DNA of 39,983 nucleotides from Magnetospirillum molischianum DSM 120 (GTDB lineage Bacteria; Pseudomonadota; Alphaproteobacteria; Rhodospirillales; Magnetospirillaceae): the NCBI RefSeq assembly GCF_000294655.1, contig NZ_CAHP01000053.1:47-40029 (forward strand). Reading direction: 5' to 3'. The stretch's first letter is position 1; every line of letters starts with the position of its first letter. This document shows positions 18,192 through 25,410 of the stretch, one piece after another. The position numbers and the translations under genes are program-made. Under the pieces are notes generated by a model that saw nothing but the letters and a program-made list of their open reading frames with translations, had not been told where the DNA came from and made no database searches.

Positions 18192-19136
18192 ATGGCTGAC
18201 GATTCCGGTAACAATGCGAGTCGAGAACGCGAGGCTGAAGCCCTGTCATTGCTCGACCGATTGTTCGATCGCTACGAGTCCGAGGACGCGGCGGCGCAAG
18301 ATACTGCTCTCACCGCCGCGCAATCGCTGTGTCATGCCGTTTGGGGCGGTTATACCGCTGGCTTCGAGGCGTTGGCTCACAAGATCGAGACCGATTCGCC
18401 CGGCACAGTTGAATCCGCTCTGCGATCATTGCGTTTGCGCGAGGAAGCGACCGATCCCGGCTGTTTGATTCGTGCCGCACGGCACCGTCGCGAGAAGCTA
18501 GAAAAGCGTGAGGCGGATCGAGCGGCGGTCATCGCCCGCTATGGCGACGAGGCCACGGCGCGGACTGCGACCTCTTCCGAAGCAAGGCTGATCGCGGCGG
18601 GGCGGTCTCTGGCCGATCCTGGTGACGAAGACGATCCCCAGGCACCTCTGTCCGGCTGGAATTTGCCATGGCACGAACCACCTGAATCGTTGCGCACCCT
18701 GGTCGCTACGGCGCTTCCTCCTCCATCAAATATTGTCGCGGCCCGCGACGAATGCCTTCAGTGGGAACAGAGGAAACGTGATCTCGATCTGATTGGGACC
18801 GGTCCGGGACCGGCCGGCCTCCCGACCGCCTGCGCCGCCCGGCATTGGTTGGTCGAGCGGATGTGGCGCTGTGATCTTTCGGCGACAGGCCCGGCCGATC
18901 TGATCGCCCGCCTTGAATATTGGGTCGAACGTGGAGGCGACGACGGCAGCGGCTATCGGACTTTGCTCGACGATCTGACCAGTCTGGCGGGGGCGATGCT
19001 ACGGAGCTCCGAAGGCGGAAGCCATGCCCGTATCCTGCGTCTCAAGGCAGAGAATCCCGATTGGTCGCTGGCCCGAATAGGCCAGGAACTCGGAATCAGC
19101 CGACAAGCCGTCCACAAGCATCTGAAGCGCGGTTAA
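18192..19136 (+). CDS. Unknown protein with C-terminal helix-turn-helix
   Basis: A 314-residue protein I cannot assign to a family. Most of it is charged and helical (for example RAARHRREKLEKREADRAAV), with two tryptophan-rich patches (LSGWNLPWHEPP and RHWLVERMWRC). The last ~25 residues, NPDWSLARIGQELGISRQA followed by VHKHLKRG, read as a helix-turn-helix of the sigma-region-4/MarR style, placed at the extreme C-terminus. ATG 18192 was chosen because the longer frame (to 17844) runs antisense into the neighbouring gene; no strong ribosome binding site decides it. The stop overlaps the end of the convergent argE by 4 bp. A DNA-binding role is inference. Confidence 0.65.
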   Translation: MADDSGNNASREREAEALSLLDRLFDRYESEDAAAQDTALTAAQSLCHAVWGGYTAGFEALAHKIETDSPGTVESALRSLRLREEATDPGCLIRAARHRREKLEKREADRAAVIARYGDEATARTATSSEARLIAAGRSLADPGDEDDPQAPLSGWNLPWHEPPESLRTLVATALPPPSNIVAARDECLQWEQRKRDLDLIGTGPGPAGLPTACAARHWLVERMWRCDLSATGPADLIARLEYWVERGGDDGSGYRTLLDDLTSLAGAMLRSSEGGSHARILRLKAENPDWSLARIGQELGISRQAVHKHLKRG

Positions 19137-20323
19137 AACCGCCCAGATTCTGGTGTCGTGACGTAATCGAGCAGGCGGCCCAGAAACGATTCGCAGTGGG
19201 CAAGTTGCTCCAGGCTGACAAACTCGTCGGCTTTGTGGGCCTGCTCGATATTGCCGGGACCGCAGACGACTGCCGGAATGCCGCTTTTCTGGAACAGACC
19301 CGCCTCGGTTGTATAGGCGAGGAAAGCGGTATCGATACCACCCGCCAGCGACAGCGCCAATCGCACCGCCGGGTCGGCTGGGTCCATATCGAGGCCAGCT
19401 GTTGTGTTGTTCTCGTTGAGGATGATCCCGGCATGGTCCGACACGGCCAGCATCTCGGGAATCAGTTCCTGTGCCCAACTCCGGATTTCCGCCATTAGCA
19501 GTTCTGGATCATGGCGGGGGAGGTTGCGAATCTCGAATTCGAAACAGCATTCTCCGGGAACGATATTAAGAGCTGTGCCCCCCTTGATCACCCCAGTGTG
19601 AACGGTGGTGTAAGGCGGGTGGTAGCCGACCTCGAACGGCCCCGTCTCGCGCAGACGGCGTTGCATCGCCCGAAGCCGTGCCACGATTTCGGCGGCAATC
19701 TCGACCGCATTGACGCCCTGGTGATTGAGGGCGGAATGGCATTCGTGGCCAAGAACCTGGCAGCGAACGCTCTTTTTGCCCTTGTGCCCGTTAACCAGGG
19801 TCATTTCGGTCGGTTCGCCGACGATGCAGAGGCGGGGTTGTACTTCCAGTTCTGCGAGATCGTCGAGCATGCGCCGAACGCCGATACAACCAATCTCTTC
19901 GTCGTAGGACAAGGCGAAATGAACCGGCATCGCCAGCGGTCGGGCGGCAAAATCGGGAGCAAAGGCGAGAGCTGCGGCCAGGAAGCCCTTCATATCGGCG
20001 GTGCCCCGGCCGTACAGGCGTCCGTCGCGGCGATCAAGCCGGAACGGATCGCTGCTCCAGTCCTGTCCATCGACCGGCACGACATCGCTGTGCCCTGACA
20101 GAACGATGCCGGGGCGGTCGTCTGGCCCCAGCGTGGCGAAAAGATTGGCTTTGGTCCTGCTGTCATTCCAGGTCAGTCGAGTCTTGGCTCCCACCCCGGA
20201 CAGTAACTCCGCCGCCATGTTGATCAGGGCGAGATTGCTGTTGCGGCTGGTTGTGTCGAACGCGACAAGCTGTTCCAGCAGCTCAACGATATCGGAACGG
20301 GGAGCCGGGGGAAGGACGGTCAA
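19133..20323 (-). CDS. argE: Acetylornithine deacetylase (M20 family)
   Basis: A zinc-dependent M20 amidohydrolase of 396 residues that removes the acetyl group from N-acetylornithine in arginine synthesis. Metal and catalytic residues are in order: His78 and Asp80 in LSGHSDVVPVDG, Asp110 in YGRGTADMKGFLA, Glu142/Glu143 in SYDEEIGCIG, Glu169 in CIVGEPTEM, and a late His in KADEFVSLEQLAHC. GHKGKKSVRCQVLGHECHSA is the dimerisation-domain start. The GRGTADMKGF and NGHKGK features favour ArgE over DapE. Many alphaproteobacteria use ArgJ instead, so substrates such as N-formyl amino acids remain possible. Confidence 0.87.
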   Translation of the reverse strand: MTVLPPAPRSDIVELLEQLVAFDTTSRNSNLALINMAAELLSGVGAKTRLTWNDSRTKANLFATLGPDDRPGIVLSGHSDVVPVDGQDWSSDPFRLDRRDGRLYGRGTADMKGFLAAALAFAPDFAARPLAMPVHFALSYDEEIGCIGVRRMLDDLAELEVQPRLCIVGEPTEMTLVNGHKGKKSVRCQVLGHECHSALNHQGVNAVEIAAEIVARLRAMQRRLRETGPFEVGYHPPYTTVHTGVIKGGTALNIVPGECCFEFEIRNLPRHDPELLMAEIRSWAQELIPEMLAVSDHAGIILNENNTTAGLDMDPADPAVRLALSLAGGIDTAFLAYTTEAGLFQKSGIPAVVCGPGNIEQAHKADEFVSLEQLAHCESFLGRLLDYVTTPESGRF

Positions 20324-20400
20324 GGCAGATCTTTCGCAGGTAGGACGGAATCACAGCTTCATCATAGAGCCGCCGCCGCTTCTCGCCTATAGTTCTGCCG

Positions 20401-20562
20401 ATGGGTAAGGCTTATTCTGAAGGGGCAGGGAGCATCCATTCATCGGCAGACGCTTTCCACCGGGGGGAAATGGAATTGAGACACGAGAGTTCCTTTATCG
20501 CCGCTACAGGGGCATTCGCATTTGAAGATTTGCCCCGCTATCTTGGTGATTTCAAGCGATGA
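20401..20562 (+). CDS. Small ORF (53 aa) overlapping the DUF502 gene start
   Basis: ATG 20401 opens a 53-codon frame (MGKAYSEGAGSIHSSADAFH at the start, PRYLGDFKR at the end) whose TGA overlaps the ATG of the DUF502 gene as ATGA, the usual sign of translational coupling. It has no membrane segment and no recognised motif, and the ribosome binding site is weak. It could be a real small protein, a leader whose translation opens the DUF502 start, or chance. Confidence 0.4.
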   Translation: MGKAYSEGAGSIHSSADAFHRGEMELRHESSFIAATGAFAFEDLPRYLGDFKR

Positions 20563-21230
20563 GTCCCCAACCCGATCCCGCAGCGAACAGGCCGGGCACG
20601 TCCACCTCTTCCTCTGGATTGGTCGCGCGCCTGCGCGCCAACTTCCTTGCCGGGTTGTTGGTGGCGGCACCGATTTCTCTCACTGTCTATATCGTCTGGG
20701 CGGTCATCAGCTTTATCGATACCCAGGTTTCGTCGCTGTTCCCCTCGTCATGGGGATCGATATCACATTATCTTCCCGGTTTCGGTGTACTTCTGGCGCT
20801 AATCGGTCTGACCGTGGTCGGTGCTCTGACCGCCAACATCGCTGGGAGGCTGGTGTTGGCCATTTCCGAGGCTCTGCTCGGACGGATGCCGGTGATACGC
20901 AGCATTTATTCGGCGATAAAGCAGGTGGTTCATACCGTTCTTGCGCAAAAAGCCGAGGCTTTCCGTGAAGTGGTCTTGCTCGAATACCCTCGTCCCGGTC
21001 TGTGGACGTTGGCCTTTATCACTGGAACGACCAGCGGCGAGGTCCGGGATTGCTTCGAGGAGGAGATGGTCAACGTCTTCGTTCCCACGACGCCCAATCC
21101 GACCTCTGGCTTTCTGTTGTTCGTGCCGCGCCGTTCGGTGCGGGTTCTTTCGATGAGTGTCGAAGATGCTCTCAAGATGGTCGTCTCAACCGGCATTTTG
21201 ACCCCCGAAGACGATAAGACTGTCGGATAG
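20559..21230 (+). CDS. DUF502 family membrane protein
   Basis: A 223-residue inner-membrane protein of the DUF502 family, whose function is not established. After a Pro/Ser-rich N-terminus come two hydrophobic helices (FLAGLLVAAPISLTVYIVW region, and LPGFGVLLALIGLTVVGAL), then the family hallmark RMPVIRSIYSAIKQV, and a soluble domain with VVLLEYPRPGLWTLAFITG, NVFVPTTPNPTSGF and a C-terminal SVEDALKMVVSTG. No signal peptide is evident. The start overlaps the upstream small ORF. A hairpin follows, and the GH17-like gene begins 90 bp downstream on the same strand. Confidence 0.9.
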   Translation: MSPQPDPAANRPGTSTSSSGLVARLRANFLAGLLVAAPISLTVYIVWAVISFIDTQVSSLFPSSWGSISHYLPGFGVLLALIGLTVVGALTANIAGRLVLAISEALLGRMPVIRSIYSAIKQVVHTVLAQKAEAFREVVLLEYPRPGLWTLAFITGTTSGEVRDCFEEEMVNVFVPTTPNPTSGFLLFVPRRSVRVLSMSVEDALKMVVSTGILTPEDDKTVG

Positions 21231-21240
21231 AACCACACCT

Positions 21241-21275
21241 CACCACCGCCACCGCAATTGACGGCGGCGGTGGTG
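21241..21275 (+). terminator. GC-rich stem-loop after the DUF502 gene
   Basis: CACCACCGCC (21241-21250) pairs perfectly with GGCGGTGGTG (21266-21275), ten bases after the stop. There is no T-run, so it may attenuate or stabilise rather than terminate fully. Confidence 0.5.
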
Positions 21276-21320
21276 GCGCTTAGACAGGGACGGCCCGTCA
21301 ACCCCCGAACCGGGATTGCC

Positions 21321-23009
21321 ATGAACCGTATCCTTGCCCTTGTCATCGTCGCCATGCTGGCTGGCCTTCAGGTCGCCGGCTGGTGGTGGTTCAATCGTCC
21401 GGTTCCGGTCGAACTTTCGTTCGCCGAACCGTTCCCTTCGGTTTCGTTCGCGCCGTTCCGGCGTGGCCAAAGCCCCTTGACCCAGGATTATCCGCCGCCG
21501 GAGCAGGTTGCTGAAGACCTGCGCAGTCTTGCCGGAGTAACTCGGGGTGTCCGCACCTATACCAGCCTCGAAGGGATGGAGGTGGTGCCGAAATTGGCCG
21601 AGGAACTGGGGATGGAGGTGATCCATTCCGCTTGGTTGGGTGAGAAACCAAGCGTCAACCGCCGCGAGGTTGAAGCGCTGATCGCTGCTGCCAACACGTA
21701 TCCCAATAGTATCAAGCGGGTGATCGTTGGCAACGAGGTTCTGCTGCGCCAAGATCTTCCAGTCGATGAGCTGATTTCTCACATACGCACTGTTAAGTCA
21801 CGGGTGTCGCAGCCGGTTTCTTATGCAGACGTTTGGGCGTTCTGGCTGAAATACCCTCAGGTCGCGAAAGAAGTCGATTTCATCACTATCCACATCCTGC
21901 CCTATTGGGAAGATGAGCCGATTGGGGTTGAGGGGAGTGCCAAGCATATCGTCGATATCTATCGCCGAATGGCCGAAGCTTTTCCGGGCAAACCGATCCT
22001 GATTGGAGAGGCGGGATGGCCAACTCGTGGCCGTTCGCGTGGACCGGCGGTCGCCAACATGGAGAACGGTGCCCGTTTCATTCGCACTCTAGCCCAGGTG
22101 TCGAAAGAAAACGGCTTTGATTACAACGTCGTTGAGGCGTTTGATCAGCCGTGGAAAGCTCGGATGGAAGGCACTGTCGGCGCCAATTGGGGCGTGGTCG
22201 ATTCCAACCGACGGGTCAAGTTTGCAATGTCCGGTCCGGTCGAGCCTAGCCCATTCTGGCCGCGTCATGCCGCCGGAGCTGCTGCGCTTGGGACTGTGAT
22301 CGGGTTGGCATTTCTGCTGCGCGGCTCTTCCCGCTATCGTTTCGGTGCGGGTCTGGCTGTTGCGATTTTGGCCCAAGTTCTGGCTGGGCTGGTGGTGTGG
22401 CAGGGCGTCAATGCCCAGGCGATCGCTTTCGATCTGACCGACGAGGTGTGGGCCTGGGTTCGGACGGGTCTCCAGGCAGTCTTAGGCTTCCTGCTGGTTC
22501 GTGCCGCCGCGTTGAGCTTTGTCGAGGGAGCCGCTCCCGTCGCCGACCGTTGGGCCGAGCGTCTGGTGCCGTTCTATGCCATCGCGGCGATCATCGCCTC
22601 GACACTTTTGCTGATCCATGGCCGCTACCGCGACATCCCCAACCTAGAGTTCCTGGTGCCGTGCCTGGGAGTCACCGCCTATGGTCTGGCTCGGATGCTG
22701 GTGTTGCGCCTTGACTGGCGCAATGCGTTCGCTGTCGGACGTCTGTTCGGAGGGACCAGTGACGGCGGGTTCGGACCTGCACGGGCGATGACGATCGGGT
22801 TGGGGCTTGCTGCGTTGGCCTCTCTGCTGTCCGAGGCCGTGGCGCTGGCGCGGGGCGATGATTTCGTCGTTTCGCATCCGACCTTTGCCGATCAGATTCC
22901 CCTGTTGTTGCGGGGGATGTGGATTAACCAGGAGATGGTGACCTGGGCGGCGATGGTGCTGCTGATGGCTCTCCCGTACTTGGCGGATTGGCGTCTGAGC
23001 CGTAAGTAG
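21321..23009 (+). CDS. GH17-like beta-glucan enzyme with C-terminal membrane domain
   Basis: A 562-residue protein with an N-terminal membrane anchor (residues ~4-22), an extracytoplasmic (beta/alpha)8 domain resembling glycoside hydrolase family 17, and about eight hydrophobic helices from residue ~310 on. The likely acid/base Glu is in VIVGNEVLLR and the nucleophile in ILIGEAGWPTRGR, both in the expected order; YADVWAFWLKYP, ITIHILPYWED and NVVEAFDQPWK also fit. Bacterial GH17 proteins of this type act as beta-1,3-glucanosyltransferases or glucanases in periplasmic or cyclic glucan metabolism. No glucan synthase partner is next to it. ATG 21321, followed by the anchor, is preferred over the longer frame from 21258. 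Confidence 0.82.
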   Translation: MNRILALVIVAMLAGLQVAGWWWFNRPVPVELSFAEPFPSVSFAPFRRGQSPLTQDYPPPEQVAEDLRSLAGVTRGVRTYTSLEGMEVVPKLAEELGMEVIHSAWLGEKPSVNRREVEALIAAANTYPNSIKRVIVGNEVLLRQDLPVDELISHIRTVKSRVSQPVSYADVWAFWLKYPQVAKEVDFITIHILPYWEDEPIGVEGSAKHIVDIYRRMAEAFPGKPILIGEAGWPTRGRSRGPAVANMENGARFIRTLAQVSKENGFDYNVVEAFDQPWKARMEGTVGANWGVVDSNRRVKFAMSGPVEPSPFWPRHAAGAAALGTVIGLAFLLRGSSRYRFGAGLAVAILAQVLAGLVVWQGVNAQAIAFDLTDEVWAWVRTGLQAVLGFLLVRAAALSFVEGAAPVADRWAERLVPFYAIAAIIASTLLLIHGRYRDIPNLEFLVPCLGVTAYGLARMLVLRLDWRNAFAVGRLFGGTSDGGFGPARAMTIGLGLAALASLLSEAVALARGDDFVVSHPTFADQIPLLLRGMWINQEMVTWAAMVLLMALPYLADWRLSRK

Positions 23010-23029
23010 AGCGTGAGGATCGATTTTTT

Positions 23030-23067
23030 CCTGTCGCCCTGGGTCGATATCGCGCCGGGGCGACAGG
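23030..23067 (+). terminator. Stem-loop after the GH17-like gene
   Basis: CCTGTCGCCC (23030-23039) pairs exactly with GGGCGACAGG (23058-23067), 20 bp after the stop, ahead of the stronger terminator at 23090. Confidence 0.5.
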
Positions 23068-23084
23068 TTATTCACGGACGATTA

Positions 23085-23128
23085 ATTAAAAAACAAGGGG
23101 TTGAAGCGATACTTCAACCCCTTGTTTT
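23085..23128. terminator. Strong bidirectional intrinsic terminator
   Basis: A perfect 17-bp stem (23090-23106 with 23112-23128) with a 5-nt loop lies between two convergent genes. It has a T-run at the end on both strands (TTTT on plus, six Ts plus TTAAT-like sequence on minus), so it should end transcripts from both sides. Confidence 0.95.
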
Positions 23129-23139
23129 CAGTCTTTGGA

Positions 23140-24309
23140 TCAACTGTGGTCGGCCAATCGCTGGAAGCCGTGCTCCAGATCGTCGATCAGGTCTTCCACT
23201 GCTTCCAAGCCAGCGTGGAAGCGCAAGGAGGGGCCGGTCGGCCGCCATTGCGTGGCGGTGCGGTGGATCGAATGGCCGCCGGTTGGGATCACCAAACTTT
23301 CGAATCCGCCCCAGGAAAAACCAAGTTTGAAATGATGGTAACCGTCGAGCATGGCATCGACAGCAGCCTTGCTTGCCGGTTTAAGAATCAGCCCGAACAG
23401 TCCGCAGGCTCCACGGAAATCACGCTTCCAGATCGCATGGCCGGGATCAGATTCCAGCGCCGGGTAAAGCACCCGTTCGACTTCCGGGCGCTTTTCCAGC
23501 CAGCGGGTCAGGGTTAAAGCCGAGGCTTCGTGCTGTGCCAGACGTACTGGTAGGGTGCGCAGACCTCGCAGGCCGAGATACATCTCCTCGGTGCCGGGGC
23601 TGTGGCCGAAAGCGGCGACCGAACTCTTGACCTTCAGCCATAGCGCTTCGCTGGCGGTGGTGATGGTGCCAAGCATCGCGTCGGCATGCCCGACGATGTA
23701 TTTGGTCGCCGCTTGGATCGAAATGTCGGCTCCCTTCTCGAACGGTTGGAAATTCAGAACGCCCCAGGTGTTGTCGATCATCACGATCGCGCCGCCTTCA
23801 TGGGCGGCGGTGGCGATAGCGGGGATGTCCTGGACTTCAAAGGTCAGTGAGCCGGGACTTTCGGTGAACACCACCCGTGTGTTCGGGCGCATCAATTGGG
23901 CAATATCGCTGCCGATCAGAGGATCGTAGTAGGTGGTTTCGATCCCCAATCCGGCCAGGATTTCGTCGCAGAACTTCCGGGTGGGGGCATAGGCGGAATC
24001 CGTCATCAGCAGATGGTCGCCGGATTTCAGAAAAGCCATGAGTGCCCCGGAGATCGCTGCCAACCCGGACGAGGTGGCAACGGTGCGGACTCCGCCTTCC
24101 AGTTCCGCCACGGCTTCTTCAAGCGCGAAGGTGGTGGGAGTGCCAAAGCGGCCGTAGCGGACGCCTTCGAAGAGCGACCGGCCACCGGATTCCATTGCCG
24201 CGACCGAGGGCAGCAGGATTGTCGAGGCGCGGAAGACCGGAACGTTGACAGCGCCGTGATAGCGTTCGGGATTACGCCCAGCGTGGAGGAGACGAGTTTC
24301 TTTTTTCAT
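23140..24309 (-). CDS. metC: Cystathionine beta-lyase
   Basis: A Cys/Met-metabolism PLP enzyme that splits cystathionine into homocysteine, pyruvate and ammonia in methionine synthesis. From ATG 24309 it has 389 residues: ETRLLHAGRNP at the N-terminus, YGRFGTPTTFALEEAVAELE, the phosphate-binding SSGLAAISGALMAF, VMIDNTWGVLNFQP with the cofactor Asp, and the PLP lysine in IQAATKYIVGHADAMLG; FSWGGFESLVIP and RFHAGLEAVEDLIDDLEHGF close it. The GFSWGGFESL and HAGLE features favour MetC over cystathionine gamma-synthase. The frame extends to GTG 24384, but those extra residues look unlike the family; ATG 24321 is another option, and no clear ribosome binding site decides. Confidence 0.9.
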   Translation of the reverse strand: MKKETRLLHAGRNPERYHGAVNVPVFRASTILLPSVAAMESGGRSLFEGVRYGRFGTPTTFALEEAVAELEGGVRTVATSSGLAAISGALMAFLKSGDHLLMTDSAYAPTRKFCDEILAGLGIETTYYDPLIGSDIAQLMRPNTRVVFTESPGSLTFEVQDIPAIATAAHEGGAIVMIDNTWGVLNFQPFEKGADISIQAATKYIVGHADAMLGTITTASEALWLKVKSSVAAFGHSPGTEEMYLGLRGLRTLPVRLAQHEASALTLTRWLEKRPEVERVLYPALESDPGHAIWKRDFRGACGLFGLILKPASKAAVDAMLDGYHHFKLGFSWGGFESLVIPTGGHSIHRTATQWRPTGPSLRFHAGLEAVEDLIDDLEHGFQRLADHS

Positions 24310-24386
24310 CAGGACCGGCATGTGGGGGTAGGGGGGCACACATCGTGCCCCGCCCCCGCCTGGGAGCCAAGCGGATTTCGCCACGT

Positions 24387-24578
24387 TTAACGTCCAGGGG
24401 TGCCTTTTATTCCGGTTGGAGAAGAGGGGGCGAGACCCTGGGCGGCCAAGCGATCGTAAGGCAGGGCGTATAAAAGTAAGTGTGCCAGCGCGGGCTGGTC
24501 GCGGATTTTGGCCTGACCCAGCCAGATCGAAATTCGCTCTAAGCCCCTTAATTTCATGACGAAAGTTAATTTAAGCAT
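24387..24578 (-). CDS. Small ORF (63 aa) between mop and metC, doubtful
   Basis: A 63-codon frame on the minus strand, ending just before metC. It reads like a short amphipathic protein (LERISIWLGQAKIRDQPALA, then HLLLYALPYDRLAAQGL). An internal ATG at 24557 could be the start instead. Ribosome binding sites are weak, and no family is recognised. The peptide's normal amino-acid mix and position between two same-strand genes argue for it; its length argues against. Confidence 0.35.
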   Translation of the reverse strand: MLKLTFVMKLRGLERISIWLGQAKIRDQPALAHLLLYALPYDRLAAQGLAPSSPTGIKGTPGR

Positions 24579-24601
24579 TTCTGGTGAAATATTGCCGAAT
24601 A

Positions 24602-24629
24602 AAAAGCCCCCGGATTTCCGGGGGCTTTT
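24602..24629 (-). terminator. Intrinsic terminator of mop
   Basis: AAAAGCCCCCGG (24602-24613) pairs perfectly with CCGGGGGCTTTT (24618-24629), loop ATTT. It lies 24 bp after the mop stop, and the minus strand ends in a T-run. Confidence 0.93.
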
Positions 24630-24652
24630 CTTGACAGCGATGTCAGGGCTGC

Positions 24653-24856
24653 CTACTTGGCGATGATGACTTCCGACGATTTGATGATCGCCTGGACGTC
24701 GTCACCGATTTTGAGGGCAAGATCGTCAACGGCTTCGTTCGAAATCACCGAGGTCACAGTCTGACCGCTGACATCAACCTTTACTTTCGCGACGATCTGC
24801 CCCTTGACGATCTCAATGACTTTACCGTTGAGGGCATTGCGAGCGCTGAGCTTCAT
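24653..24856 (-). CDS. mop: Mop/TOBE molybdenum-binding protein
   Basis: A single Mop (TOBE) domain of 67 residues. Such molbindins assemble into hexamers that bind molybdate or tungstate in the cytoplasm as a store or buffer. The sequence MKLSARNALNGKVIEIVKG, followed by VAKVKVDVSGQTVTSVISNE and KIGDDVQAIIKSSEVIIAK, matches the family end to end. ATG 24856 was chosen because GGAG precedes it by about eight bases; the frame open to 24955 adds residues unlike the family. It has its own promoter and a strong terminator, so it is monocistronic; no mod transporter genes are adjacent. Confidence 0.93.
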   Translation of the reverse strand: MKLSARNALNGKVIEIVKGQIVAKVKVDVSGQTVTSVISNEAVDDLALKIGDDVQAIIKSSEVIIAK

Positions 24857-24899
24857 GAACGTTCTCCATAAATGAACCAAACGATAATTACGATGTCGG

Positions 24900-24927
24900 A
24901 TGCTAGCAAAAAAAATATGAGAGTCAA
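24900..24927 (-). promoter_or_regulatory. Predicted promoter of mop
   Basis: TTGACT (24922-24927) and TAGCAT (24900-24905) are 16 bp apart on the minus strand, with an eight-T tract in the spacer. The start would lie near 24893, giving a ~36-nt leader. No clear ModE site was seen. Confidence 0.6.
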
Positions 24928-25080
24928 CCGTGACATTAATAATAAAGGAAAGCAACCTCCGTTAGGAAGTCTTTCTACATATCGAATTTACGATTAATCC
25001 CGTAACGTCTGTATTTTCGTCATAGTGTCGGCGGTAATAGCGATTAAATTATGCGCAGAACATGGGGTCTCTTATATCCT

Positions 25081-25095
25081 GGACTTGTAAAGTCC
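25081..25095. repeat. Short hairpin upstream of the small membrane protein gene
   Basis: GGACTT and AAGTCC pair across a 3-nt loop, followed by TTTG on the plus strand. It sits in the ~370-bp region between mop and the 40-residue membrane protein gene; that region is moderately AT-rich and has no other supported gene. Confidence 0.3.
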
Positions 25096-25160
25096 TTTGC
25101 GGACATGTGCGTCTGGATTGAGAATGAAAGAAATCGAAAATGCTGATTCCCTGAATGGTT

Positions 25161-25188
25161 TTGCCCTCTTGCCGGGCGATGCTATGGT
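25161..25188 (+). promoter_or_regulatory. Possible promoter of the 40-aa gene and nhaA
   Basis: TTGCCC (25161-25166) and TATGGT (25183-25188) are 16 bp apart. Transcription would begin about 30 nt before ATG 25227. Confidence 0.35.
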
Positions 25189-25226
25189 CCGTTCAGAACG
25201 GCACCCGAACTGAAAAGGATGCGGAC

Positions 25227-25349
25227 ATGAAGAATGAATCGCTCTGGCTGCTCGCCCTCCTTGTCGTCATTTTGCTGTTTGCTTCGCTGGAAGTGCAGCA
25301 ATCCAACTCTACCAACACCCCGCAAGCGCTTGGAACATCTAGCAAATAG
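25227..25349 (+). CDS. 40-aa single-pass membrane protein upstream of nhaA
   Basis: A short protein, MKNESLWLLALLVVILLF at its start, which is one hydrophobic helix (residues ~6-22), followed by a polar Ser/Thr/Asn/Gln tail. AAAAGGATGCGG precedes ATG 25227 with good spacing, so translation is likely; an upstream in-frame start at 25155 has no such support. It has no lipobox or recognised family. It ends 61 bp before nhaA on the same strand and could be a helper or an independent small membrane protein; this link is inference. Confidence 0.6.
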   Translation: MKNESLWLLALLVVILLFASLEVQQSNSTNTPQALGTSSK

Positions 25350-25410
25350 TTATATTTTCTTCTCATCGTCTCGATGCGCGCAGCTGAAGTTCAATAGATA
25401 AGGAGCACCG

